Part shown: piece after piece, positions 23,701-32,106 of the stretch | Numbering within the stretch: position 1 is the stretch's first letter | Layout: each line of letters begins with the position of its first letter | Origin: CAYWTS01 sp964461265 | GTDB taxonomy: Bacteria; Bacteroidota; Ignavibacteria; Tepidaquicellales; OLB5 | Reading direction: 5' to 3' | Length of the DNA stretch: 44,090 nucleotides | NCBI GenBank assembly: GCA_964461265.1 | Contig: CAYWTS010000016.1 | Span: forward strand, 1-44,090 | Position numbers and translations under genes: made by a program | The notes under the pieces: model-generated | What the model was told of the DNA's origin: nothing | The model's database searches: none | What the model saw: only the letters and a program-made list of their open reading frames with translations

Positions 23701-23811
23701 GCCGCCGTGGCTGAACTGGCAAATCCTAACCAATCGGGACAAGTGCGCGAGACTCAAAATCTTGTGGGAATCCCGCCTAGCGGGATATCGGTTTGGCTCC
23801 ATAGGGCGGTA
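23701..23811 (+). pseudogene. Decayed tRNA-Leu (CAA) with insertions
   Basis: This stretch follows the tRNA-Leu at 21203 from end to end (GCCGCCGTGGC, GAACTGG, GACTCAAAATCT, TGGGA, ATCCCG, ATCGGTT, GGCGGTACAAAA) but is 111 bases instead of 84. About 21 extra bases interrupt the D-loop (from ~23721). The variable arm is enlarged by a perfect hairpin, ATCCCGC-CTA-GCGGGAT. The T-stem is broken (ATCGG against CCATA), the T-loop reads TTTGGCT instead of TTCGACT, and acceptor pair 7-66 is G-G. The anticodon stem-loop survives. A functional tRNA is unlikely. It begins 6 bp after nuoL, just as the intact copy begins 8 bp after nuoJ. Confidence 0.75.
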
Positions 23812-23855
23812 CAAAATAAATTTGAATTTTTAAATTTTAATTTTATACTTTAAAC

Positions 23856-25457
23856 GTGTCGGAATTAAAAATACTTAATATAGGAATATTAAGCTGGATA
23901 ACTTTCCTGCCTGTTCTTGGTATGATAGTTATATTGCTTATGCCTAAAGAAAAAGATAAAAGCATTAAATGGACAGCCCTTGGCTTTACTCTGCTGCAAT
24001 TTGTTCTGTGTATAGTTCTGTGGCTGAATTTTAACAACTCACTGCCCGGCATCAACAAGCTTGAATCACTGCAGTTCATTGAAAAGTTTAACTGGATTGA
24101 TATTCAGGGATTTGCATGGACTAACAGAATAGTTATTGAATACTTTATGGCAGTTGACGGACTTTCGATGCCTATGGTTTTATTAACAGGTTTTATTTCG
24201 GTAATAGCTTGCCTTTCATCTTTCACAATCGATAAATCAATAAAAGGTTATTTTGCTTTATTCCTCCTGCTCGATACCGGTATGATGGGAACATTCGTAT
24301 CGCTCGATTTCTTTTTATTCTTTGTGTTCTGGGAAATAATGCTTCTGCCTATGTACTTTTTGATTGGCATATGGGGAGGACCGCGACGTATATATGCAGC
24401 AATTAAATTTTTCCTTTATACGTTGTTCGGAAGTGCCTTTATACTGCTTGTAATGATTGGATTGTACTTTTCATCCAAAGATTCCATTACACAAACTCAT
24501 ACTTTTAATATGATTTCTTTAATGGACCCCAAGAATTTCATAGAAGGTTCATTATTCGCAGGAACACTCACAACCGCAAGACTTTTAGCTTATGTTGCTT
24601 TGTTTATCGGGTTTGCAATTAAAGTACCAATTTTCCCGTTCCACACATGGTTACCCGATGCTCATGTTGAAGCACCGACAGCAATAAGTGTAATACTTGC
24701 CGGTGTTCTGCTCAAAATGGGTACGTACGGAATGCTGAGAATAAGTTACCCCATTTTCCCTGAAGCTATGGTTTACTTTGCTTACGCACTCGCCGTTTTC
24801 GGAATGATAAACATTGTTTACGGTTCGCTTGTTGCTATGGCTCAGAAAGATTTTAAGAAACTTATTGCATATTCATCAATAGCACATATGGGTTATGTAG
24901 TGCTTGGAATGTCATCTCTTACAACACAGGGTATAACAGGTGCTGTCTTCCAGATGTTTAATCACGGAACTATCACAGCCATGCTCTTTTTAATTGTTGG
25001 CGTTATTTATGACCGAGCACATACAAGAAACCTTGATGAATTCGGCGGGCTTGCAAACAAAATGCCCGGTTACTTTGGTATTGTTATAATCGCATTCTTC
25101 GCAGCACTTGGATTGCCCGGCTTAAGCGGCTTTATCAGCGAAGCGCTTGCTTTCCTTGGTGCATTCAGTGTTCAGCCTATCAGGGTTATAACTATTATTT
25201 CAACTCTGGGAATTGTACTGGGTGCAGGTTATATGCTGTGGACTCTGCAAAGATTATTTTATGGTGAACTTCCCGAACGCTGGAATAAATTAACCGATAT
25301 GGATACACGTGAATACTTTATGCTGGTTCCGCTGGCAATAGTTGTTATATTTTTCGGCGTTTACCCCTCACCGATGCTCGATACTATGTCGGCATCTGTT
25401 AACCAGCTTGTGGATTTTGTTACAAAATCAACAACCTTAACAATCAGCGGGTGGTAA
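23856..25457 (+). CDS. nuoM: NADH-quinone oxidoreductase subunit M (NuoM)
   Basis: A 533-residue antiporter-like proton-pumping subunit with about 14 transmembrane helices. Key regions are FFVFWEIMLLPMYFLIGIWG (helix-5 glutamate), GFAIKVPIFPFHTWLPDAHVE (channel lysine) and KKLIAYSSIAHMGYVVLG (central lysine region). The start is GTG at 23856, 44 bp after the decayed tRNA. Length is normal. Two heptanucleotide arrays separate it from nuoN. Confidence 0.97.
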   Translation: MSELKILNIGILSWITFLPVLGMIVILLMPKEKDKSIKWTALGFTLLQFVLCIVLWLNFNNSLPGINKLESLQFIEKFNWIDIQGFAWTNRIVIEYFMAVDGLSMPMVLLTGFISVIACLSSFTIDKSIKGYFALFLLLDTGMMGTFVSLDFFLFFVFWEIMLLPMYFLIGIWGGPRRIYAAIKFFLYTLFGSAFILLVMIGLYFSSKDSITQTHTFNMISLMDPKNFIEGSLFAGTLTTARLLAYVALFIGFAIKVPIFPFHTWLPDAHVEAPTAISVILAGVLLKMGTYGMLRISYPIFPEAMVYFAYALAVFGMINIVYGSLVAMAQKDFKKLIAYSSIAHMGYVVLGMSSLTTQGITGAVFQMFNHGTITAMLFLIVGVIYDRAHTRNLDEFGGLANKMPGYFGIVIIAFFAALGLPGLSGFISEALAFLGAFSVQPIRVITIISTLGIVLGAGYMLWTLQRLFYGELPERWNKLTDMDTREYFMLVPLAIVVIFFGVYPSPMLDTMSASVNQLVDFVTKSTTLTISGW

Positions 25458-25463
25458 ATTCAA

Positions 25464-25533
25464 AGAGGTTAGAGGTCAGAAGTCAGAGGTTAGAAATCAG
25501 AAGTCAGAGGTCAGAGGTCAGAGGTCAGAGGTC
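25464..25533. repeat. Tandem 7-bp array, AGAGGTC x10
   Basis: Ten contiguous 7-bp units start 6 bp after the nuoM stop codon. The consensus is AGAGGTC; early units vary (AGAGGTT, AGAAGTC, AGAAATC) and the last four are identical, as expected if one end expands by slippage. There are no spacers, so it is not a CRISPR array. Comparable heptanucleotide repeats are known from cyanobacteria and some other genomes. Confidence 0.92.
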
Positions 25534-25571
25534 AGAATTTAAAATATGAAATTACTTAATATATTATTCTA

Positions 25572-25630
25572 CATTGAACATTGAACATTGAACATTGAAC
25601 ATTGAACATTGAACATTGAACATTGAACAT
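25572..25630. repeat. Tandem 7-bp array, CATTGAA x8, directly before nuoN
   Basis: Eight perfect CATTGAA units (25572-25627) plus CAT end 5 bp before the nuoN ATG. The array occupies the whole region where a ribosome would bind, so a change in copy number would alter the leader of nuoN. The unit is unrelated to the AGAGGTC array 38 bp upstream, yet has the same 7-bp length. TTGAACATTGAA also forms the first codons of nuoK. Confidence 0.95.
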
Positions 25631-25635
25631 TTTAT

Positions 25636-27132
25636 ATGATTAACCAGCAAATATTAAACGACCTGAATAAATTTCATCCTGAGCTGTTTTTATCGGTTTC
25701 GATATGCGTGCTGTTAATAGTTGAATTATTTGTCAGAAAAAAAACAAAAATCTCCGGTATCCTTGCTTTTATTTCCCTGTTTGTTACTTTCATCTTAACT
25801 ATTCAGCAAAGTTACATAGAAACAGGCACAATATTTTTCCAAATGCTGGCTCTTGACCCCTTCGGCTTCTATTTTAAAATTCTCATATTAATATCAGCAG
25901 CAGTAATAATATTTTTCACATTATTTTCAGAAGAAATTAATAAAATAGACTACAAAACACAGGAATACTACTCGCTTATTTTATGTATGACACTTGGCGG
26001 TTTCCTTATGGTTTCTTCTGTAAACCTGCTTATGATGTATCTTTCACTTGAACTCTTAAGCTTAAGTTCATACGTTCTTTCAGGCTATCTTAAAAAATCA
26101 AATCGTTCGGTTGAAGCTGCGTTAAAATATGTGATATACGGCGGTGTATCATCGGGTTTAATGCTATTTGGTATTTCGTTAATATACGGATTAACAGGAA
26201 GCATCAATTTCTATCAAATCAGCACGTTCTTATCATCCAATCCGGTTAATGTTATTACATTACTCATAGCAATATTTCTTATGATTGCAGGATTCGGTTA
26301 CAAAATATCAGCTGTCCCCTTCCATTTCTGGACACCCGATGTTTATGAAGGCGCACCGCTGCCTATAACTGCTTTGCTCTCGGTTGCATCTAAAGCTGCC
26401 GGATTCGGGATGCTTATAAGGTTTTTTATAGTTTCATTTCAATACACAGGTACACAAACCCATCCGGGATTTAATTTGCTGCCAGGGTTTAGCTGGAATC
26501 AAATATTTGCAGTAATAGCTGTTGCTACTATGACACTTGGCAATTTTGTTGCAATATGGCAGGATAATTTAAAACGACTGCTTGCATATTCATCGATAGC
26601 ACAGGCGGGGTACATTATCCTGGCATTTGTTACGGTAACACCACAGGGAATCAGTTCGATGATGTTGTACCTGTTTATTTATTTATTTATGAATCTCGGA
26701 GCATTTTACAGTGTTATTTTAATTGCAAACAAATTCGGAACAGAAAGCATCAACGAGATGAAGGGTTACGGTTACCGCGCACCGTTTTTATGTGTTTCTT
26801 TCGGGATATTTTTATTTTCACTTACCGGAATCCCGCTTACCGCCGGGTTTGTAGGTAAATTTTATATATTCTCAGCTTTGATAAGTGACGGATACATCTG
26901 GCTTGCGTTAATAGGTTTGCTTAACAGTGTTGTAAGCTTATATTACTACGTTAAGGTTATTAAAAACATGTTTCTCCTAAACCCGCAAGGTGATTCTTCC
27001 AGTGTTAAATACAGCTTAGCACATAATACGCTTTTAATCCTCCTTATTATTCCAACAATTCTTTTCGGAATCTACTTCTCCCCTATAGTTAAGTTCGCTG
27101 AGGACTCAGCAAAGCTTTTTGGGATAAAGTAA
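25636..27132 (+). CDS. nuoN: NADH-quinone oxidoreductase subunit N (NuoN)
   Basis: A 498-residue antiporter-like proton-pumping subunit and the last gene of the complex I operon. Conserved regions are LLMMYLSLELLSLSSYVLSG (helix-5 glutamate), FGYKISAVPFHFWTPDVYEG (channel lysine) and LKRLLAYSSIAQAGYIILAF. Length is normal. The ATG lies only 5 bp after the CATTGAA array, so no ordinary ribosome binding site is present. Transcription probably ends at the hairpin 27225-27257. Confidence 0.97.
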   Translation: MINQQILNDLNKFHPELFLSVSICVLLIVELFVRKKTKISGILAFISLFVTFILTIQQSYIETGTIFFQMLALDPFGFYFKILILISAAVIIFFTLFSEEINKIDYKTQEYYSLILCMTLGGFLMVSSVNLLMMYLSLELLSLSSYVLSGYLKKSNRSVEAALKYVIYGGVSSGLMLFGISLIYGLTGSINFYQISTFLSSNPVNVITLLIAIFLMIAGFGYKISAVPFHFWTPDVYEGAPLPITALLSVASKAAGFGMLIRFFIVSFQYTGTQTHPGFNLLPGFSWNQIFAVIAVATMTLGNFVAIWQDNLKRLLAYSSIAQAGYIILAFVTVTPQGISSMMLYLFIYLFMNLGAFYSVILIANKFGTESINEMKGYGYRAPFLCVSFGIFLFSLTGIPLTAGFVGKFYIFSALISDGYIWLALIGLLNSVVSLYYYVKVIKNMFLLNPQGDSSSVKYSLAHNTLLILLIIPTILFGIYFSPIVKFAEDSAKLFGIK

Positions 27133-27224
27133 ATAATAATTCATATTAATACTTTTTTAATGGGGATATAGTTAATTAATATATTATACCTTATATTACT
27201 ACTATAATTATTAACCTCATTCTT

Positions 27225-27257
27225 AATGTTTGGTGTAATTAACCAAACATTTTTTTT
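27225..27257 (+). terminator. Rho-independent terminator after nuoN, or attenuator of the desaturase
   Basis: A perfect 10-bp stem, AATGTTTGGT (27225-27234) with ACCAAACATT (27242-27251), has a 7-base loop and six following Ts. It lies 92 bp after the nuoN stop codon but only 24 bp before the desaturase ATG. It may therefore either end the nuo transcript or sit within the desaturase leader as a control element. Confidence 0.85.
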
Positions 27258-27281
27258 ATATAACTTAAAAACATAACCTTA

Positions 27282-28031
27282 ATGGTCATTATCATTTTTT
27301 TCATCGCTCAGTGGTATCTTTCTATTTTCTCACAGACATTTTTAGACCATCGTTACTCCTCACACAGGTCGTTCACAATGAATAGATTCTGGGAACGGTT
27401 TTTTTACATATTTGCTTTTATAACACAGGGAGCAACATATATGAGCCCGCGGTCTTATGCAATTATGCACAGGATGCATCATGCCTACACCGATACGCCA
27501 AAAGACCCGCATTCGCCTTCTAACCATCCGAATTTGTTTTCTATGATGTGGGCTACACGTAAAATGTACACCGATATTTATTGGGGTAAAGTAGAAGTTG
27601 AAAAACGTTTTTTGAAAGATATCCCCGACTGGCCGGGATTTGACCGTTGGGCTGATTCGAGGTATACTAAAATGATCTGGATTGCAGCATACATTGCTTT
27701 CTATGTCATTTTTGCCGCATCGCCATGGCTTTTTTTACTGCTTCCGATTACTATTTTAATGAACCCGGTTCACGCTGTATTTGTAAACTGGTATGGTCAT
27801 AAAATAGGCTACAGAAATTATGAGCTTAATAATACTTCCACAAATTTATTCCCATGCGATATCTTCTTCCTTGGTGAAGCTTATCATAACGACCACCATA
27901 AATTTCCTTCAAGAATAAACATCGGTGTTAAATGGTATGAGATAGATATAACCTATTATATCATACTTTTTTTAAGCAAGCTTCATATCGTAAAGATTCC
28001 CGCACAAGTTGCAAGAACAGAAGAATGGTAA
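27282..28031 (+). CDS. Fatty acid (acyl-CoA/acyl-lipid) desaturase
   Basis: A 249-residue integral membrane di-iron desaturase that should introduce a double bond into acyl chains, probably at the delta-9 position, adjusting membrane fluidity. The three histidine boxes are intact: HRYSSH (H23-H28), HRMHH (H63, H66, H67) and HNDHH (H202, H205, H206). Further conserved residues are in DPHSP and NWYGHKIGYRNYE. Transmembrane segments flank the boxes as in the stearoyl-CoA desaturase family (COG1398). There is no fused cytochrome b5, so electrons must come from a separate ferredoxin or similar partner. Its start is just 24 bp beyond a strong hairpin with a T-run. Confidence 0.9.
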   Translation: MVIIIFFIAQWYLSIFSQTFLDHRYSSHRSFTMNRFWERFFYIFAFITQGATYMSPRSYAIMHRMHHAYTDTPKDPHSPSNHPNLFSMMWATRKMYTDIYWGKVEVEKRFLKDIPDWPGFDRWADSRYTKMIWIAAYIAFYVIFAASPWLFLLLPITILMNPVHAVFVNWYGHKIGYRNYELNNTSTNLFPCDIFFLGEAYHNDHHKFPSRINIGVKWYEIDITYYIILFLSKLHIVKIPAQVARTEEW

Positions 28032-28194
28032 CTTGTTACCTGGGCGTATTATAAATGTAACATATATAATTTTATGTTTAATAATATCTCCTTTAATTTA
28101 TTTTTCCGATTACCTGCCCCCATGTGTAATTACCAGTTCAAAACAGTATTAAAATTATTTTAATTCTAAAACCTGTGCACCCCTTATTGCTGTA

Positions 28195-28225
28195 TTGTCT
28201 TAATTAGTTAATTTGAATAACTTTA
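28195..28225 (+). promoter_or_regulatory. Bacteroidota-type promoter of glmS
   Basis: TTG (28195-28197), a 20-base spacer and TAACTTTA (28218-28225, one mismatch to TAnnTTTG) precede the glmS ATG by 28 bp. The spacing equals that of the motif at 35050. No glmS ribozyme-like structure is evident in the 222 bp upstream; apart from this motif I see nothing there. Confidence 0.45.
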
Positions 28226-28253
28226 CAAGTCTACAAAACTAAATATTTTAAAA

Positions 28254-30095
28254 ATGTGCGGAATTATTGCTTACATAGGTAAAAAACAGGCTTTACCAAT
28301 CATAATTAAAGGCTTAAAACAACTTGAATACCGCGGGTATGACTCAGCTGGTGTTGCTGTGATGTGTGATAACCAAATTTCCGTTAAAAAGAAAAAAGGT
28401 AAAGTTAGCGACTTGGAGAAGTTAATCATGAACAATGGATTTGATACCGAATCAACTATAGGATTCGGGCACACACGCTGGGCAACTCATGGTGAACCGA
28501 ACGATAAAAACGCACATCCTATATTTGATTCAGAAAACGAAATTGTGGTAATTCACAATGGTATAATTGAAAATTACAAAGCTATTAAAATAAGACTTGA
28601 AAGAGAAGGATTCCGGTTTATAACCGAGACAGATACCGAATGTCTTGTTCATTTAATACGCTCACACTACAAAAAAGTAAAAAACTTTGAAACAGCAGTC
28701 AGGCTGGCTTTAGCCGAGGTTGAAGGAACATACGGAATTTGTGTTCTATCGAAATTCGAACCCGATAAAATAATTGCTGCACGCAAAGGAAGCCCGCTCG
28801 TGCTTGGCGTAGGAGAAAACGAATTCATAGTTGCCTCCGATGCAACTGCAATCGTACCGCATACTCGGCAGGTTGTTTACCTGCTTGATGGCGAATTGGT
28901 CAGTGTAACAAGGGATAAATTCGAGATAAAAACCATTCAGGACGAAAAGATAGAACATGAAATTGAAGAAATTACAATGGACCTTGAGCAGATAGAAAAA
29001 GGCGGTTACGATTATTTCATGCTGAAAGAAATCAATGAACAGCCCGATTCTGTTATGAACACGATGCGCGGCAGGATATATAAAGATACAGGGCTTGTTA
29101 AGCTCGGCGGCCTTTCGAATGTAATCGATAAGCTTACCTATGCAAAAGGGCTGACGATATCAGCCTGCGGAACGGCATGGCATGCCGCGCTGGTTGGTGA
29201 ATATATGATTGAACATCTATGTAAAGTTCCGGTTGAAGTTGAATATGCATCCGAATTCCGTTACCGAGAACCGGTAATTCACCCCGGTGATATAATGTTT
29301 GTAATCAGCCAGAGCGGTGAAACAGCCGATACACTTGCAGCACTCAGGGAAGCAAAAGAAAGAGGTGCAGAAGTTTATGGCATCGTGAATGTTGTCGGCA
29401 GCAGCATTGCACGCGAAACCAATGCAGGAATATACACACATGCCGGACCCGAAATAGGAGTTGCATCTACAAAAGCTTTTACTTCACAGCTAACAGGACT
29501 TGCGTTAATATCACTCTTAATTGCACAACAGAAAAAATTACTTCAGCAAAATAAAATAAAAGAAATAACCGATGAACTGCTAAGAATTCCCGATAAGATA
29601 AATAAAATACTGGCAGAAAGCAATAAAATATTTGAAATAGCAAAGATGTTTAAATTCTGCCAGAACATGCTTTACCTCGGCAGGGGTTATAACTTCCCTG
29701 TTGCACTTGAAGGTGCATTAAAGCTTAAAGAAATATCATACATTCACGCTGAAGGTTACCCCGCTGCCGAAATGAAGCACGGACCTATTGCACTTATCGA
29801 CCAGAATATGCCTGTGATAGTTATTGCACCAAAAGATTCTACATACGAAAAGGTTATATCAAATATCAGAGAAGTTAGAGCCCGTAAAGGAGTTGTAATA
29901 ACTATCTCATCCGAAAAAGATACCGATATTGATGAATATTCAGATTATTCTATTAAAATCCCGGATACTTTTGAAATGCTTTCACCTATTTTAACCACTA
30001 TCCCTTTACAGCTTTTTGCTTATTACCTTGCCGTATTAAGGGGTTGTGACGTTGATCAGCCCAGAAATCTTGCAAAAAGCGTTACTGTAGAGTAA
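28254..30095 (+). CDS. glmS: Glutamine-fructose-6-phosphate aminotransferase (isomerizing), GlmS
   Basis: A 613-residue cytoplasmic enzyme that makes glucosamine-6-phosphate from fructose-6-phosphate and glutamine, the first step toward UDP-GlcNAc for peptidoglycan and LPS. The N-terminal glutaminase domain starts MCGIIAYIG, with Cys2 as nucleophile after Met removal, and contains LEYRGYDSAGVAV and GHTRWATHGEPN. The linker contains MLKEINEQP. Two SIS sugar-isomerase domains follow, with SACGTAWHAAL, ISQSGETADTLAAL, EIGVASTKAFTSQ and EGYPAAEMKHGPIALI. The C-terminus DQPRNLAKSVTVE is the canonical ending that closes the active site. It appears to be a single-gene unit. Confidence 0.98.
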   Translation: MCGIIAYIGKKQALPIIIKGLKQLEYRGYDSAGVAVMCDNQISVKKKKGKVSDLEKLIMNNGFDTESTIGFGHTRWATHGEPNDKNAHPIFDSENEIVVIHNGIIENYKAIKIRLEREGFRFITETDTECLVHLIRSHYKKVKNFETAVRLALAEVEGTYGICVLSKFEPDKIIAARKGSPLVLGVGENEFIVASDATAIVPHTRQVVYLLDGELVSVTRDKFEIKTIQDEKIEHEIEEITMDLEQIEKGGYDYFMLKEINEQPDSVMNTMRGRIYKDTGLVKLGGLSNVIDKLTYAKGLTISACGTAWHAALVGEYMIEHLCKVPVEVEYASEFRYREPVIHPGDIMFVISQSGETADTLAALREAKERGAEVYGIVNVVGSSIARETNAGIYTHAGPEIGVASTKAFTSQLTGLALISLLIAQQKKLLQQNKIKEITDELLRIPDKINKILAESNKIFEIAKMFKFCQNMLYLGRGYNFPVALEGALKLKEISYIHAEGYPAAEMKHGPIALIDQNMPVIVIAPKDSTYEKVISNIREVRARKGVVITISSEKDTDIDEYSDYSIKIPDTFEMLSPILTTIPLQLFAYYLAVLRGCDVDQPRNLAKSVTVE

Positions 30096-30220
30096 CGGTT
30101 CTATTCTTTAATCTATCCCCTTTTTTTGTGGTTCAATCTGCGGTTTTTTGTATTATATTTAGTTAATATAATTTCCTTATTTTTATTAATTATTTATTTT
30201 TTACAATTAATTCCTAAAAC

Positions 30221-30226
30221 AGGAGG
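30221..30226 (+). promoter_or_regulatory. Strong Shine-Dalgarno site fixing the start at 30234
   Basis: AGGAGG lies 7 bases before the ATG at 30234 and supports that start over the longer in-frame ATG at 30126. The 5' extension would put a second hydrophobic stretch ahead of the true signal peptide. Confidence 0.75.
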
Positions 30227-30233
30227 TTATTAT

Positions 30234-31925
30234 ATGAAAAGATTATACTTTTCTAAAAAATCTTCAAAGAGCTTACTCCTGAATTTGAGCTTAATCATAT
30301 TTCTGTTATTCTCATCTTCAAATTTATTATTAGCCCAAAGCTGGAATGCTCTTGGTACAGGGACTTCCGGACCAGTTTATGCTGAAATTGTTTTCAATAA
30401 CGAATTAGTGGTTGCAGGTAATTTTACTTCTGCCGGCGGAGTTACGGTAAACAACATTGCCAGGTGGAACGGCACATCCTGGGCAGCGCTCGGCGGCGGT
30501 ACAAACGGAACCATTTATGCACTTACTATCTTCAATAATCAGCTAATAGCCGGAGGAAGTTTCACAACAGCAGGCGGAAACGCCTGTAACCGCATAGCGG
30601 TATGGAACGGCTCTTCATGGCAGCCGCTATCAATAGGTATGAACGATGATGTCTATGCACTTGCTGTTCACCAGTCTCAATTGATTGCGGGCGGTGCTTT
30701 CACAACTGCAGGCGGTGTTACTGTAACACGAATTGCTAAATGGAATGGCTCTGTGTGGAGTTATGTGCTTTATTACGGTTTAAATGATAATGTATATGCA
30801 CTATTACCATATAACGCTGACCTTATTGCTGCCGGTAAATTTACAATGTCAGGAACGTATTATACAGTAAAACGGGTTGCCAGATTATATTACTACTCCG
30901 GTGGTTACTATTACCCTTATGCTATGGGAAGCGGGATTGATTCAGGTACTGCTTATTCACTCACTACCTTTGGCAGCAATCTGATAGTTGGAGGAAATTA
31001 CACTCACATCGGCGGTATCCAGGTTAATTATATTGCAAGCTGGAACGGAAGCAACTGGGGCGTGCTTGGTACAGGAACTAACGGGGCAGTTAAGTCGCTT
31101 ACAAATTTCAATAATCAGTTGTATGCAGGCGGCACATTCACAAATGCAGGTGGTGTTAGTGTCAGTAACATTGCCCAGTATTCCGGTTTAAACTGGAGTG
31201 CATTGGGTACCGGAATAAACGGTTCTGTTAATACTCTTACATCTTGGATGAATATATTATATGCAGGCGGTGCATTTACTACTGCAGGCGGGTTATCTAC
31301 CAACAATATTGCAGGGTGGGGGCAATTACCCTCAGCTCCAACTTTAATTTCACCTCCCGATGGAGCTACAAACGTTACCGTATCGCCAACTTTGATATGG
31401 AGCAGCGTAAGCAGTGCCGTTACTTATGGTGTTCAGGTTGCAACCGATGCAAATTTCGGCACAGTAGTAAGAACCGCTACAAATCTGACGTCCACATCAT
31501 GGACTGTTTCACCGGCTCTTAATTACAACACTACTTATTTCTGGAGGGCTAATGCAAGAAACGGACTCGGCAGCGGACCATGGTCACTGATAAGGTGGTT
31601 CAGGACTGCATTGGTCGGGATTATAAATACTGGTGAAATACCTACAGAATTCAGGTTGTACCAGAACTACCCGAATCCGTTCAATCCCGGAACAGTTATC
31701 AGGTTTGACCTGCCTGCTTTAAAAGATAACAACTCTTATTGTAAGCTGGCAGTCTATGATGTGCTTGGCAATGAAGTATATGTTTTATATGAGCAGCCAT
31801 ATATTGCAGGCAAATATGAAGTCAGCTTCGATGCAGTCAAAGCAGGACTTTCGAGCGGAATATATTTCTTAAAATTAACTGCAGGTGAGAACACGGCAGT
31901 AAATAAGCTAATATTGATGAAGTAG
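30234..31925 (+). CDS. Secreted repeat protein with Ig/FN3-like domain and T9SS sorting domain
   Basis: A 563-residue exported protein. The signal peptide is basic then hydrophobic and ends near LLLAQ (~residue 34). About seven repeats of ~45 residues follow, with the pattern IARWNG-x-SWAALG-x-G-x-NG-x-VYAL-x-x-FNNQLIAGG-x-FTTAGG, which look like propeller blades. An Ig/FN3-like domain (APTLISPPDGATNVTVSPTL ... FWRANARNG) precedes the T9SS domain (YQNYPNPFNPGTVIRF, LGNEVYVLYEQ, SGIYFLKL). Its sorting-domain linker shows no palindromic insert. The substrate is unknown. A large hairpin follows the gene. Confidence 0.85.
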   Translation: MKRLYFSKKSSKSLLLNLSLIIFLLFSSSNLLLAQSWNALGTGTSGPVYAEIVFNNELVVAGNFTSAGGVTVNNIARWNGTSWAALGGGTNGTIYALTIFNNQLIAGGSFTTAGGNACNRIAVWNGSSWQPLSIGMNDDVYALAVHQSQLIAGGAFTTAGGVTVTRIAKWNGSVWSYVLYYGLNDNVYALLPYNADLIAAGKFTMSGTYYTVKRVARLYYYSGGYYYPYAMGSGIDSGTAYSLTTFGSNLIVGGNYTHIGGIQVNYIASWNGSNWGVLGTGTNGAVKSLTNFNNQLYAGGTFTNAGGVSVSNIAQYSGLNWSALGTGINGSVNTLTSWMNILYAGGAFTTAGGLSTNNIAGWGQLPSAPTLISPPDGATNVTVSPTLIWSSVSSAVTYGVQVATDANFGTVVRTATNLTSTSWTVSPALNYNTTYFWRANARNGLGSGPWSLIRWFRTALVGIINTGEIPTEFRLYQNYPNPFNPGTVIRFDLPALKDNNSYCKLAVYDVLGNEVYVLYEQPYIAGKYEVSFDAVKAGLSSGIYFLKLTAGENTAVNKLILMK

Positions 31926-32015
31926 GGATTTCCGCGCAGGGAACTTTTCTGGAGATTTATCAAATCCTCATTACGGGCCTTAATAAACCAAATCCCCGCT
32001 ATAAAACTGAGATTA

Positions 32016-32048
32016 AAGCGGAGTGTCTGAAAATTCAGCACTCCGCTT
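32016..32048 (+). terminator. Long hairpin after the T9SS gene
   Basis: AAGCGGAGTG (32016-32025) pairs perfectly with CACTCCGCTT (32039-32048), with an inner CTGAA/TTCAG stem. ATTAATTT follows rather than a clean T-run. It lies 90 bp after the stop codon and 58 bp before the DUF502 gene, so it is a likely transcript end with moderate strength. Confidence 0.6.
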
Positions 32049-32106
32049 ATTAATTTATATTTGACAAATGTTCTTTGTTGCTCCATTTTTGTATAAAAAC
32101 TATATC

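Noticed and set aside
25464..25630. Possible CRISPR array between nuoM and nuoN
   Set aside because: The units are contiguous 7-mers without spacers and no cas gene is near. These are simple tandem repeats.
28032..28253. Possible glmS ribozyme/riboswitch upstream of glmS
   Set aside because: The leader is AT-rich with no conserved ribozyme core that I can recognise, and the promoter motif leaves only about 20-25 bases of leader.
30126..30233. 36-codon N-terminal extension of the T9SS gene at 30234
   Set aside because: The strong AGGAGG and the signal peptide favour the start at 30234; the extension is AT-rich leader sequence.
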